A stretch of 64,000 bases of DNA from Roseovarius gaetbuli (GTDB lineage Bacteria; Pseudomonadota; Alphaproteobacteria; Rhodobacterales; Rhodobacteraceae): assembly GCF_900172365.1 (NCBI RefSeq), contig NZ_FWFJ01000013.1, positions 1 through 64,000 of the forward strand, written 5' to 3'. Below the pieces are notes generated by a model. The model was not told where the DNA came from and ran no database searches. It saw nothing but the letters and a program-made list of their open reading frames with translations. The translations under genes and the position numbers were made by a program. Positions 27,295 through 36,613 of the stretch are shown piece after piece; the stretch's first letter is position 1, and each line of letters begins with the position of its first letter.

Positions 27295-30217
27295 GTAACC
27301 GGCCTCCGTCCTTGTCAAACTGGATCGGGTCCAGCACCTCGCAGAGCGTATCAGACCCGCGCAGGTGATCGACCATGCGCACCCTCTCGCCGATCCGCGC
27401 GCGTCCGGCTTTCAAGAACCCAAGGCCGATCACATGGCCCAATGTCGGCGAGAAACACGTCGAGGTGACATAGCCCTGATCATGCGCGCTTGTCGCCGGA
27501 TCACCGGCGTTGAAAAGATGCGCCCCTGCCAGCAGCTCTTTGACGGCGCCGACGGGCTTAAGCGCCACAAGCTGCTCGCGGCCCTCCTCCACAAGACCGG
27601 GGCGCGCGGCCGCCGCCTTGCCGATACAATCCTTTTTGGCGCTGATCATCCGCTGCATGCCGATGTCAAAGGCGGTGGTGCGCCCGTGAATTTCCGCATG
27701 CGTGATAAAGCCCTTTTCGATGCGCAACACATTCAGCGCCTCCATCCCGTAAGCGCCGCCGTCCATCGCCTCGGCCCGCGCCACAAGCTCACTGAAAAGC
27801 GCCGCGCCATAGCGGGCCGGCACGGCGATCTCATAGGCATGCTCGCCCGAGAACGAAATCCGGAACAGCCGCGCATTGATCCCGCCAAGACGCACCGCAC
27901 CACAGGCCATGTAAGGAAATGTCGCATCCCCAACCGGCGCATCCAACAGCCCATTCACAAGCTCGCGCGATTTCGGCCCGGCGACGGCAAACTGCGCCCA
28001 AGCCTCGGTGACCGAGGCCAGCCGGACGTCAAGATCGGGGCGCAGCGCCTGATGCACGAATTCCAGGTGCCGCATCACCTGCCCCGCCGCCGCCGTGGTG
28101 GTGGTCAGCAGATAATGTTGTGCGCCAAGCCGCGCACAGGTGCCGTCATCCATCACATGCCCGTCTTCGCGCAGCATGAGACCATAGCGCACCCGCCCGA
28201 CCGCCAGAGTGGACATCATGTTGGTATAGACAAAATCGAGAAACGCACCGGCATCCGGCCCCTGCACGTCAATCTTGCCAAGGGTCGTCACGTCACAGAC
28301 GCCGACGGCACCCCGCACCATGTTGACCTCACGGTCGCAGGATTGACGCCAATGGGTTTCCTTGTCTCGCGGGAAATAGCCTGGCCGATACCAAAGCCCG
28401 GCCTCGATCATCGGCGCGCCCCTTTGCCGCGTTTCATCGTGCGAGGGGGTCAGGCGCTCGGGCGCAAAGCCCTTGCCGCTTCCCCCCGCGCCGATGGCCG
28501 CAATCGGTACCGGAACATAGGGCGGTCGGAACGTGGTCGTGCCGGTCTCGGGAATGCCGCGCCCGGTCGCATCGGCCAGCACCGCAAGCGCCGCGACATT
28601 GGAATTCTTGCCCTGATCGGGCGCCATGCCTTGGGTCGTATAGCGCTTCATATGCTCGACCGAGCGAAAGTTCTCATGCGCCGCCTGCTGCACATCCTTG
28701 ACCGTGACGTCGTTCTGAAAGTCAAGCCAGGCGCGCCCGCGTCCCGGCACCTGCCAGAGCGGAAAGATGTCGCAAGGCGCATCCTCGGCCATGGGAACGG
28801 CAAGCTCGCCGCCCTTGAAGCCAAGGTCACGCGCCGCCTCTTGCCCGGCGCGCGCGCCGCCCTGCAAACAGGCGCGGGTCGAGAAATCACCGGCGGCGGC
28901 CCCAGCGGCCACCATCCCCGGCAGGGCATTCTCGGGCGGCAAAAACGCCAGCAAATCGGCGTTCCAAACGGGGCGCGGATTCATGTGACAGGCCAGATGC
29001 ACGCTTGGGTTCCAGCCCCCGGAAACGGCCAGACAATCGGCGCGGAGCCGCTCTTCGCCCTTGGCCGAGCGGATGGTGACGGATTCAAGCGCGCGCCGCC
29101 CCTGCGTGTCGCAAACCTCCGCGCCGGGATAAAACGGCACGTCGAGGTCGCAGGTCGCATAATGCCGCGAATCCACCAATGCGGCCACATGCACCCCCGC
29201 CTCATCGAGGTCGGCGGCGGTCCGATGCGCGCTATCGTTATTGCCAAAGACCACCACGCTTTGGCCCGGCGCCACGCCCCAGCGGTTGAGATAGGCGCGC
29301 ACCGCGCCCGCCATCATCACGCCGGGTCGGTCGTTGTTGGCAAAGGCTATCGGTCGCTCAAGTGCACCCGCCGCCAGAATGCTGCGCCGCGCCACGATCC
29401 GCCAAAACGTGCCACAGGCCGCACCGGGGCGACGCGCCAGAGCATCGGCGCGCGTCTCAAGCGCTGCGTAAGTGCCCTGATCGTAGGCGCCGGTAATGGC
29501 GGTGCGCGTCATCACCCGCACATTCGGCAACGCGGCAAGCTCTGCCGCCATCTCCCTCGCCCAGGCGGCGCCAGAGATGCCATCAACCTCAATCGTCTCG
29601 GCCAAAAGCCGACCACCGGGGGCGACATCCTCATCCGCCAGAATGACATCCGCCCCGGCCTTGGCCGCACTCAGCGCGGCCATAAGCCCGGTCGGCCCCG
29701 CGCCAATCACCAACAGATCACAATGCGCAAAGGCGCGTTCATAGCGGTCTTCGTCCGGCGCACCCGACAGCGCCCCAAGCCCCGCCGCACGCCGAATAAG
29801 CGGCTCATAGACCCGCTCCCAAAAGCGGCGCGGCCACATGAAGGTCTTGTAATAAAACCCGGCGCCAAGGAAAGGCGCGGCCAGATCATTCACCGCCAGA
29901 AGATCAAACCCAAGCGTCGGCCAGCGGTTCTGACTGCGCGCCCAGAGCCCCTCTCGCAACTCGACCGTGGTGGCGCGCATGTTCGGCTCTTGCGCGGCGC
30001 CAAAGCCAAGGGTGACAAGGGCGTTCGGCTCCTCGCTGCCCGCCGTCATTACGCCGCGCGGACGGTGATACTTGAACGACCGCCCCACCATCCGCACCCC
30101 GTTGGCCAAAAGCGCCGAGGCAAGAGTATCGCCCTCAAACCCCTGATAGCGCGTGCCATCGAAGGTGAAACTGATCGGCGTCCTGCCCTCGACAAGCCCC
30201 TTGCCCTCGATCCTCAT
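27287..30217 (-). CDS. soxA: sarcosine oxidase alpha subunit
   Basis: The large subunit of heterotetrameric sarcosine oxidase binds NAD+ and tetrahydrofolate and helps convert sarcosine to glycine, 5,10-methylene-THF and H2O2. In the 976-residue protein an N-terminal ferredoxin-like domain (FEGDTLASALLANGVRMVGR) is followed by a Rossmann domain (DLLVIGAGPTGLMAALSAA near 167) and a second nucleotide domain. A C-terminal aminomethyltransferase-type THF domain starts at about 600 (RPGYFPR, CDVTTLGKIDVQGPDA, GEHAYEIAVPA). It overlaps soxD and soxG. Cytosolic. Function is secure. Confidence 0.97.
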   Translation of the reverse strand: MRIEGKGLVEGRTPISFTFDGTRYQGFEGDTLASALLANGVRMVGRSFKYHRPRGVMTAGSEEPNALVTLGFGAAQEPNMRATTVELREGLWARSQNRWPTLGFDLLAVNDLAAPFLGAGFYYKTFMWPRRFWERVYEPLIRRAAGLGALSGAPDEDRYERAFAHCDLLVIGAGPTGLMAALSAAKAGADVILADEDVAPGGRLLAETIEVDGISGAAWAREMAAELAALPNVRVMTRTAITGAYDQGTYAALETRADALARRPGAACGTFWRIVARRSILAAGALERPIAFANNDRPGVMMAGAVRAYLNRWGVAPGQSVVVFGNNDSAHRTAADLDEAGVHVAALVDSRHYATCDLDVPFYPGAEVCDTQGRRALESVTIRSAKGEERLRADCLAVSGGWNPSVHLACHMNPRPVWNADLLAFLPPENALPGMVAAGAAAGDFSTRACLQGGARAGQEAARDLGFKGGELAVPMAEDAPCDIFPLWQVPGRGRAWLDFQNDVTVKDVQQAAHENFRSVEHMKRYTTQGMAPDQGKNSNVAALAVLADATGRGIPETGTTTFRPPYVPVPIAAIGAGGSGKGFAPERLTPSHDETRQRGAPMIEAGLWYRPGYFPRDKETHWRQSCDREVNMVRGAVGVCDVTTLGKIDVQGPDAGAFLDFVYTNMMSTLAVGRVRYGLMLREDGHVMDDGTCARLGAQHYLLTTTTAAAGQVMRHLEFVHQALRPDLDVRLASVTEAWAQFAVAGPKSRELVNGLLDAPVGDATFPYMACGAVRLGGINARLFRISFSGEHAYEIAVPARYGAALFSELVARAEAMDGGAYGMEALNVLRIEKGFITHAEIHGRTTAFDIGMQRMISAKKDCIGKAAAARPGLVEEGREQLVALKPVGAVKELLAGAHLFNAGDPATSAHDQGYVTSTCFSPTLGHVIGLGFLKAGRARIGERVRMVDHLRGSDTLCEVLDPIQFDKDGGRLRG

Positions 30218-30492
30218 GACGCGCTCCCGGCGCGGCGCGCCTCACTTGCCAGTATGGAGCCCAACACCTCATGCGTGGCGGTGTTGCGCGTCACCACGAT
30301 CCAGGCGGCACAGCCCTGTTCGTGATACCAAAGATCGCGCGTCACCCCGGCGGGATTGTCGCGATTGTGCACATAGTCGTCCCAGGCCTCCGGCCCGGCC
30401 TCTGCATCGGGGCGCTCCAACGCCACCGCCGCGCCACGATAGGTGAACTCGCGCCGATCACGCGCGCCGCAAATCGGACAGGGAAGTCTCAT
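30214..30492 (-). CDS. soxD: sarcosine oxidase delta subunit
   Basis: SoxD is the zinc-binding small subunit that stabilises the sarcosine oxidase heterotetramer. The 92-residue protein has the Cys pair CPICGARDRREF at 5-16 and the WYHEQGC segment near 55-61 that together form the zinc site. Its stop overlaps the soxA start by 4 bases. A 23-base dispersed repeat lies between soxB and this gene. Confidence 0.95.
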   Translation of the reverse strand: MRLPCPICGARDRREFTYRGAAVALERPDAEAGPEAWDDYVHNRDNPAGVTRDLWYHEQGCAAWIVVTRNTATHEVLGSILASEARRAGSAS

Positions 30493-30502
30493 CGCACCCG
30501 CT

Positions 30503-30525
30503 CTTTCATCGTTCCATAAATACTC
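30503..30525 (-). repeat. GAGTATTT tail repeat, copy A
   Basis: Read on the minus strand it begins GAGTATTTATGGAA and ends TGAAAG, and matches copies at 45505-45527, 48099-48121 and 55053-55075. It lies 28 bases after the soxB stop, inside the sox operon and in the same orientation. Confidence 0.75.
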
Positions 30526-30552
30526 AATCTTGCAACGCTCATCACAGCCCCC

Positions 30553-31806
30553 TCAATGCAGATTATGCTGGCTGCCGGTGCCTTCTTCATCCATCAGCCC
30601 CCGCCCGGTGCGGAACCGATCAAGCCGGAACCGCGCCCCGGCGGTATGCGGCGCCCCGGTGGCAATCAGATGCGCCGTCACGTCGCCCGAGGCCGGCACC
30701 GCCTTGAACCCGCCATAACACCAACCGCAATTGAGATAGAGCCCGTCGATATGGGTGCGATCAATCACCGGCGACCCATCCGGTGACATATCCATGATCC
30801 CGCCCCAGCTGCGCAGCACCCTTGCCTTGCCGATGGCAGGCATCAACGCCATGCCCGCCTCCATCACATGCTCGACCAGCGGCAGGTTCCCGCGCGCCGC
30901 ATAAGAGGCATACATGTCAAGATCGCCACCAAAGACCAGCCCACCCTTGTCAGACTGGCTGATATAGAAATGACCCATGCCAAAGCTGATGACATGATCA
31001 ATCGCCGGCTTGAGGCCCTCGGTGACAAAGGCCTGCAACACATGGCTTTCGATCGGAAGCCGCATGCCCGCCATCGCCGCCACCTGGCTTGAGCGCCCGG
31101 CCACGACCATGGCCACCTTCCTGGCGCGGATCGCGCCGCGCGTGGTCTGCACGCCTTTGACGACGCCGCCCTCGATGTCGATGCCGGTGACTTCACAGTT
31201 CTGGATAAGATCGACGCCGCGCTCACTTGCGCCGCGCGCATACCCCCAGGCCACGGCGTCATGGCGCGCAGTACCGGCGCGGCGCTGAAGCATGCCGCCA
31301 TAGATCGGGAACCGGGCATTGTCGTAATCGAGATAGGGCACCATCCGCCGCAAAGCGGCCCGGTCGAGCATCTCGGCATCATCGCCCTGATTGATCATCG
31401 CATTGCCCCGCCGCGCCATCGCATCGCCCTGTCCGTCGGAATGAAACAGCACGATCTGACCGCGCTGCGAATGCATGACGTTGTAATTCAGATCCTCCTC
31501 AAGCCCCTCCCAGAGCTTGAGAGAATGGCTGTAGAATTCCGAATTGCCGGGCAGGAAGTAATTGGCGCGCACAATGGTGGTGTTGCGCCCGACATTGCCG
31601 CCGCCTAGATAGCCCTTTTCAAGAACCGCGACATTGGTGATGCCATGTTTTTTGGCCAGGTAATAGGCCGTGGCAAGGCCATGCCCGCCGCCGCCGATGA
31701 TCACCACGTCATACTCGGATTTCGGCGTCGCGTCGCGCCAATGGGCCTGCCAGCCCTTGTTGCCGGTCAGACCCTCTTTCAGAACACGCCAGCCCGAAAA
31801 CCGCAT
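30553..31806 (-). CDS. soxB: sarcosine oxidase beta subunit
   Basis: The beta subunit carries FAD and covalent FMN and oxidises sarcosine. The 417-residue protein has the dinucleotide-binding motif DVVIIGGGGHGLATAYYLA at 33-51, an ARHDAVAWGYA segment in which His182 matches the FMN-linked histidine of known SoxB proteins, and the C-terminal GGFKAVPASGD flavin-binding motif. The ATG at 31806 follows GAGGGGG; upstream in-frame codons are ignored. It heads soxBDAG, which would complete glycine betaine to sarcosine to glycine breakdown. Confidence 0.96.
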   Translation of the reverse strand: MRFSGWRVLKEGLTGNKGWQAHWRDATPKSEYDVVIIGGGGHGLATAYYLAKKHGITNVAVLEKGYLGGGNVGRNTTIVRANYFLPGNSEFYSHSLKLWEGLEEDLNYNVMHSQRGQIVLFHSDGQGDAMARRGNAMINQGDDAEMLDRAALRRMVPYLDYDNARFPIYGGMLQRRAGTARHDAVAWGYARGASERGVDLIQNCEVTGIDIEGGVVKGVQTTRGAIRARKVAMVVAGRSSQVAAMAGMRLPIESHVLQAFVTEGLKPAIDHVISFGMGHFYISQSDKGGLVFGGDLDMYASYAARGNLPLVEHVMEAGMALMPAIGKARVLRSWGGIMDMSPDGSPVIDRTHIDGLYLNCGWCYGGFKAVPASGDVTAHLIATGAPHTAGARFRLDRFRTGRGLMDEEGTGSQHNLH

Positions 31807-31864
31807 GTAAACCCCCTCATGATGCATTGGTCCGAGTGAACCAAGTCGCGCCGGGGATAGCAAT

Positions 31865-31884
31865 GGCAGAGCACAGGCTCTGCC
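31865..31884. terminator. hairpin downstream of the amino-acid dehydrogenase
   Basis: GGCAGAGC (31865-31872) and GCTCTGCC (31877-31884) form a perfect 8-bp stem with a 4-base loop, followed on the plus strand by ATCTTTTT. On the minus strand the run is upstream of the stem, so it fits a bidirectional or antisense-blocking terminator between the dehydrogenase gene and soxB. Confidence 0.6.
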
Positions 31885-31899
31885 ATCTTTTTCACACGC

Positions 31900-33330
31900 T
31901 CAAAGCCCCATCGCGCGATAGCTGGCCGCAACCTTGGCGATCGACACAAGATAGGCCGCCGTGCGCAGGTCGGTCACATCCTTGCGGCCATGCCAGACCT
32001 CGCGCATCGACTGATAGGCGATGCGCATAGTGTCATCGAGCCCAGAGCGCACCAGTTCAAGCTCACCAGCCCCGCGCAGGTATTTCTGCTTGAAGCCGGG
32101 CGACATCACCCAGGCATCACCAAGGTGCTGATCCAGACGCTGCAACTCATCCACGATAAGCTGGTGGCGCGCCTCTTCCTGGCGTCGCCCCATCCGGCCA
32201 AAGCGGATATGGCTCAGGTTCTTGACCCACTCGAAATACGACACCGTCACACCCCCCGCATTGGCATACATATCGGGAATGATCACCGTGCCCTTTTCGC
32301 GCAGGACTTCATCCGCCCCGGCGGTCACCGGGCCATTGGCGGCCTCGATGATCAGCGGCGCCTTGATGCGGGCGGCGTTCTGCATGTTGATCACCCCCTC
32401 CATCGCCGCGGGGATCAGAATATCGCAGTCGGCTTCCAGAACCGCTGCCCCTTCGGCACTATGGGTGGCATCGGGAAAGCCCTTGATGGTGTCGTGTTTC
32501 TGCATCCACTCATGCACCGCTTCGACATCAAGACCCGCCTCATTGTAAAGCGCGCCATCGCGTTCGATGATGCCGGTGATCACGCAACCATCTTCCTCCT
32601 GCAAGAACTTGGCCGCGTGATAGCCCACGTTGCCAAGCCCCTGCACCACGACCCGCTTGCCATCAAGCGACCCGCTCAGACCGGTCGCCGCAACATCCTC
32701 GAGGTGGCGGAAAAACTCCTGCAAGGCGTATTGCACGCCACGCCCGGTCGCCTCGACCCGGCCCTGAATGCCCCCCGCATTGATCGGCTTGCCGGTGACG
32801 CAGGCGCGATAGTTGATATCGGTGGTGTTCATGCGCTTGTACTGATCGGCCATCCAGGCCATCTCGCGCTCGCCGGTGCCCATGTCCGGGGCCGGTACGT
32901 TTTGCGCCGGGTTGATCAGGTCGCGCTTGATCAGCTCATAGGCAAACCGCCGGGTGATCAGCTCAAGCTCGTGCTCTTCCCACTCGCGCGGATCAATCCG
33001 CAACCCGCCCTTGGAGCCACCAAACGGCGCCTCGACCAAAGCGCATTTATAGGTCATCAGCGCCGCCAGCGCCTCAACCTCGTCCTGATTGACGCCCATG
33101 GCATAGCGGATGCCGCCCTTGACCGGTTCCATATGTTCGGAATGCACGCTGCGATAGCCGGTAAAGGTATGGATTTGCCCGCGCAGACGCACCCCGAAGC
33201 GCACCGTGTAGGTGGCATTGCAGACGCGAATTTTCTCTTCAAGCCCGGGCGGCAGATCCATCAGCGCAACCGCGCGATTGAACATGAGATCCACACTTTC
33301 ACGAAAACTTGGCTCTTTGATAGCGGTCAT
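31900..33330 (-). CDS. Glu/Leu/Phe/Val-family dehydrogenase, probably glutamate dehydrogenase
   Basis: The 476-residue protein matches NAD(P)-dependent glutamate dehydrogenases, which interconvert glutamate and 2-oxoglutarate plus ammonia. Key elements are VKGGIRYAMGVNQDEVEALAALM near 70 and the catalytic Lys region APFGGSKGGLRIDP near 103. A PAPDMGTGEREMAWMAD motif is near 145, and the NAD Rossmann motif VVQGLGNVGYHAA near 222. The ATG at 33330 follows GGGAGAGG; an upstream in-frame codon is weaker. It stands beside the sox operon and may handle amino nitrogen released there. Cofactor preference cannot be fixed by eye. Confidence 0.9.
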   Translation of the reverse strand: MTAIKEPSFRESVDLMFNRAVALMDLPPGLEEKIRVCNATYTVRFGVRLRGQIHTFTGYRSVHSEHMEPVKGGIRYAMGVNQDEVEALAALMTYKCALVEAPFGGSKGGLRIDPREWEEHELELITRRFAYELIKRDLINPAQNVPAPDMGTGEREMAWMADQYKRMNTTDINYRACVTGKPINAGGIQGRVEATGRGVQYALQEFFRHLEDVAATGLSGSLDGKRVVVQGLGNVGYHAAKFLQEEDGCVITGIIERDGALYNEAGLDVEAVHEWMQKHDTIKGFPDATHSAEGAAVLEADCDILIPAAMEGVINMQNAARIKAPLIIEAANGPVTAGADEVLREKGTVIIPDMYANAGGVTVSYFEWVKNLSHIRFGRMGRRQEEARHQLIVDELQRLDQHLGDAWVMSPGFKQKYLRGAGELELVRSGLDDTMRIAYQSMREVWHGRKDVTDLRTAAYLVSIAKVAASYRAMGL

Positions 33331-33658
33331 TATCCTCTCCCTTATGCGACCCGTGGCCGTCTGCATTGGTGCAGATCATTGTGCCCAGAACATTTAAACA
33401 TGGTTAAGACCTGTGACCGTTTTGTCCAGTCGACAGAGAAAACCGAGCGGATTCTATCTACCTGAACGGGTACTCCACATCTTTCGTTTCCACCTTGAAA
33501 ACAATACTCAACTTCTGATCCATATTGTTGTTTTCAAATGGTTAACTCTTACTGTTTCGCCAGTTTTTCGCCCTAATTCCGCCACACATCGCGGCGATAA
33601 AAAACGATGGTGGAATGCGTGGCCCGACGGCCAATGCTATCACGACAGAGGTGATGAA
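33331..33658. other. 328-base AT-rich intergenic region
   Basis: No gene is supported here. The stretch is clearly richer in A+T than the dehydrogenase gene on its left and separates it from the divergent Tad-like cassette. It should contain promoters for both. An imperfect inverted repeat at 33495-33537 is the only structured element I see. The open frame that extends upstream of 33659 has no Shine-Dalgarno and is not taken as coding. Confidence 0.7.
33495..33537. repeat. imperfect inverted repeat upstream of the Tad-like cassette
   Basis: TTGAAAACAATA (33495-33506) pairs with TATTGTTGTTTTCAA (33523-33537), with a 3-base bulge, around a 16-base loop. It lies about 120 bases before the TadG-like start and may be an operator or the terminator of an upstream transcript. 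Confidence 0.4.
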
Positions 33659-35494
33659 ATGCTCATAAAGTACAACAAACGCCCCGATTCAGATGCCGCT
33701 GGGCACAACGAACAAAACCATTTGCCCGCCTGGGCAACGCGTTTCGTGCGCGAGGAAGATGGTACAGTGACCATACTCGCTTTCTTCATCGCCGTGACAT
33801 TCCTAATCATGGGCGGGATCACAATTGATGCCATGCGCCACGAGATGGAGCGTTCCTCTTTGCAGGCCACGCTTGATGGTGCGGTTCTGACTGCAGCGTC
33901 TGCCAAAAACAAAAGCGAGGCCCGGTCAGCAATCGAAGACTACGTGACCAAGCACGGTAAGATAGATTACCTTTCGCCCGAACAGGATGGCGAGATAACC
34001 GCAATGTTGGATAATGCTAGTATCACGGCTCGCGGACAGAACACTCTCGAGACTTACCTGTTGAAAATGAGCGGGGTGAAAACGCTCAGCGTTGCGGCTT
34101 CATCTACAGCGGAAGTGAATATTCCGAAGCTCGAAGGAATTCTAGTTCTGGACTTGTCCGCGACGATGAAGGGTAACAAGCTCGCCAATCTCCAGAAGGG
34201 CGCTCACGAGTTCGTAGAGTTTAGTCTCGATGGTCGCACCCCGGGCAGCGTGGTGCTCTCGATTGTTCCGTTCAGCTCCTCTGTCTCGCCACCCGAGTCA
34301 ATCTACAATGCGCTCGCGGTAGACGATCGACACGATTACACGACTTGCCTCGAGTTCAAGGACAACGATTATACCCATGCCACGCTCACGAGCGGCAGCT
34401 CGTCACTGAGTAGCGGCATTCCGGCTTCCCAGATGGTCTACACCTCACTCTCTGGCGGATTTGGGGCGGATTCGCTCGATCTAAACCAGCAGTCGTGTTT
34501 CAACGAAGACGCAATGCGCATCCTGCCATATTCAATCAGCGCGGGTGAACTTTACGCCAAGATCGACGGCCTTGACGGTAAGGTCGACGGTTCTTACGGA
34601 AGTATCCCTGATCCTATTCTCGACGGTCTTGGTGCAGCTGGAGACAGCTCGGGCAACGACGGCATGAACTGGGGTGCCGCCCTGCTAGATCCGACATTCC
34701 GCCAAGTGACCAGTTCGATGATCGACGCAGGATCCTTGACTCCGTCCCTCGCGAATGTGCCCGTCGATTATGATGATCCCAACACGAATAAGGTCATTAT
34801 CTTCATGAGTGATGGTGTTAACACCCCGACCACCAAATTCGACCTTGATCCACCGAAATTCCGCGGGACGGCGTCCAATCTCTACGAGGTCGTCAGTACA
34901 ACGAATAAGGTTGACTACGCGTTTAACATAAAAAATGTCAATGAAACGAAAACGGGGACTGACGCCGAGAGCGTTTGCGCCCACCCAAAGTGGGAATGCG
35001 TTTACGAGGGAGATGGCGCCCAAGAGTCGGTCTACTTTCTCTACAGCCCCATTGCTGGAGAATACTACAGCATCGGTGCAGCGGCTATGGGAAACCCAAA
35101 ATGGTATACACCCTCGGAATTCAATAATCTGAGCCAGACAATGCCCGGCTATATTGAAACCATTCAACTCGACTGGGAAGATGCCTGGGGTCTGATGTCG
35201 CCTGATTATTACGGTGAAATAACCGGCGACTGGAGCGCTTGGAACGATTATTACTCCGAAGAAAATATCACCGCCGCCCATAAAAACACCCTTATGCAAA
35301 GCGTCTGCAGTGCCACCAAGACTGAAGGTGTTATAGTTTACACCATCGGCTTCGAAGTAAATGATGCCGCTGAGCGAGAACTCATCAAATGCGCCACCTC
35401 TGAATCGCATTACTATCATGCTACGGGCGGCAGTATCATAACCGCGTTTGGTTCGATCGCAGCGAACATCAGAAATCTGAGGTTGAGCCAATGA
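33659..35494 (+). CDS. TadG-like pilus-assembly protein with vWA domain
   Basis: This 611-residue envelope protein has the TadG/TadE N-terminal motif REEDGTVTILAFFIAVTFLIM (about 31-51), a single membrane anchor for Flp pilus biogenesis proteins. It is followed by a von Willebrand A domain whose metal site reads DLSATM (Asp165, Ser167, Thr169), with a second part IIFMSDGVNT near 383 and EGVIVYTIGFEV near the end. The middle is long and rich in Tyr, Asp and Ser. Start ATG 33659 follows GAGGTG. Two TadE-like genes follow with tight spacing. G+C is low: sampled 60-base lines give about 45-52% against about 68% in the neighbouring dehydrogenase. No other tad/cpa genes are in the window. Confidence 0.85.
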   Translation: MLIKYNKRPDSDAAGHNEQNHLPAWATRFVREEDGTVTILAFFIAVTFLIMGGITIDAMRHEMERSSLQATLDGAVLTAASAKNKSEARSAIEDYVTKHGKIDYLSPEQDGEITAMLDNASITARGQNTLETYLLKMSGVKTLSVAASSTAEVNIPKLEGILVLDLSATMKGNKLANLQKGAHEFVEFSLDGRTPGSVVLSIVPFSSSVSPPESIYNALAVDDRHDYTTCLEFKDNDYTHATLTSGSSSLSSGIPASQMVYTSLSGGFGADSLDLNQQSCFNEDAMRILPYSISAGELYAKIDGLDGKVDGSYGSIPDPILDGLGAAGDSSGNDGMNWGAALLDPTFRQVTSSMIDAGSLTPSLANVPVDYDDPNTNKVIIFMSDGVNTPTTKFDLDPPKFRGTASNLYEVVSTTNKVDYAFNIKNVNETKTGTDAESVCAHPKWECVYEGDGAQESVYFLYSPIAGEYYSIGAAAMGNPKWYTPSEFNNLSQTMPGYIETIQLDWEDAWGLMSPDYYGEITGDWSAWNDYYSEENITAAHKNTLMQSVCSATKTEGVIVYTIGFEVNDAAERELIKCATSESHYYHATGGSIITAFGSIAANIRNLRLSQ

Positions 35495-36027
35495 TACCCG
35501 GGTTCAGGAATGCTCTGCACCGCTTTCGGCGTAATGAAGACGGGACAGCTTCTGTTGAGTTTGTGATCGTTGCTCCGGTGTTCATAGCGCTGATGATGTT
35601 CTCAATCGAGCTTGGCTTCATAACGCTACGCAATACCATGCTAGAACGAGGGCTGGATATTGCGGTACGTGAAGTCCGTCTTGGTACGGGCACCGCGCCG
35701 CAGCATGACGAGATCAAGCAAATCGTCTGTGAAAAGTCTGTGATCATCTACGATTGCATGAACACTCTGCAGCTTGAATTGCGGCCGACCGATATTAGGA
35801 CCTTCAGCGCACTTGATGCAGCGGTCGACTGTACCGATGCGGCGGAACCAACCAAGCCGGTACGTGCCTTCATCCCCGGAGTACAGAACGAGTTAATGCT
35901 GATGCGGGCCTGCGTGAAATACGATCCGCTTTTCCCAAAGCAATTCCTCGGACGGGCTTTGCAAACGGATACCAACGGACAGGCAACGATCATTTCCACT
36001 ACTGCCTTTGTTCAGGAGCCAGTTTAA
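35491..36027 (+). CDS. TadE-like pseudopilin/pilus-assembly protein
   Basis: The 178-residue protein has a short basic N-terminus, then the TadE signature RRNEDGTASVEFVIVAPVFIALM (about 13-35) with the Glu-Phe that follows the prepilin-peptidase-like cleavage region and forms the membrane helix. A small periplasmic domain with four cysteines follows (CEKS, DCMN, DCTD, ACVK). It overlaps the TadG-like gene by 4 bases. In the known system TadE and TadF are pseudopilins of Flp pili. No pilin gene is seen nearby. Confidence 0.85.
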   Translation: MIPGFRNALHRFRRNEDGTASVEFVIVAPVFIALMMFSIELGFITLRNTMLERGLDIAVREVRLGTGTAPQHDEIKQIVCEKSVIIYDCMNTLQLELRPTDIRTFSALDAAVDCTDAAEPTKPVRAFIPGVQNELMLMRACVKYDPLFPKQFLGRALQTDTNGQATIISTTAFVQEPV

Positions 36028-36028
36028 A

Positions 36029-36613
36029 ATGTATATCTTTGACATAAAACGTGCCCTGCGACGCTTTCGCAAATCCGAACAGGGAACCGTCACCATGGAG
36101 ACGGTGATCATGTTGCCATTTCTTTTTGGCTTGCTGGTCTTCAGCTATGAGTTCTTCGATATGTTTCGTTACAAAAGCGTGCGCGAAAAAGCCACCTATA
36201 CAGTTGCCGATATGCTGTCGCGTGAAACCAACGTCGTGGATGCAACATATATCGACAATACCAAGCTTTTGTTTGATACAATGACGAAGAACGGAAGCGA
36301 CAATCAAATCAGGACATCGGTGGTTCGCTATCATCAGTATGATCCCGATAACATCGACGAATTTGAACTGCGCTGGTCAGAGGTGCGTGGCGAGGGCGAA
36401 CTTCTTAAATTGACCACGGCAGATGTGAAAGAAGCGCACGCGACTTTCCCTAAAATGACCAATGGTCAGGATCTTATCATCGTGGAAACCAGATCAGTAT
36501 ATGATGCACATCTACCCTTTGGCGTGGCCAAGGACACACCGATCAAAACCCAAATGTTCATGTCGCTGCGCTTTGGCGCACAACTCTGCTACGTCGGGGT
36601 CTGCACGCCCTAA
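36029..36613 (+). CDS. second TadE/TadF-like pseudopilin
   Basis: This 194-residue protein repeats the layout of its neighbour: a basic start (IKRALRRFRKSEQGTVTMET), the TadE-like helix VIMLPFLFGLLVFSYEFFDM, and a periplasmic domain ending FGAQLCYVGVCTP with a closely spaced Cys pair. ATG 36029 follows CAGGAG with a 10-base spacer, immediately after the previous stop. With the TadG-like gene it makes a three-gene cassette. The stop codon overlaps the stop of the convergent gene on the right. Function in pilus or surface-protein assembly is inferred from the family. Confidence 0.82.
   Translation: MYIFDIKRALRRFRKSEQGTVTMETVIMLPFLFGLLVFSYEFFDMFRYKSVREKATYTVADMLSRETNVVDATYIDNTKLLFDTMTKNGSDNQIRTSVVRYHQYDPDNIDEFELRWSEVRGEGELLKLTTADVKEAHATFPKMTNGQDLIIVETRSVYDAHLPFGVAKDTPIKTQMFMSLRFGAQLCYVGVCTP

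Noticed and set aside
27365-30325. Open frame of nearly 1000 codons on the plus strand opposite soxA.
   Set aside because: It mirrors the high-G+C codon bias of soxA, is rich in Arg, His, Pro and Gly, and has no motif or ribosome-binding site. Similar antisense frames lie opposite most long genes here (for example 157-1560 minus, 13468-15192 plus, 58675-60603 plus).
33413-33658. In-frame extension upstream of the TadG-like gene.
   Set aside because: It has no signal peptide, motif or Shine-Dalgarno, lies in AT-rich intergenic DNA, and the ATG at 33659 has a good GAGGTG site.
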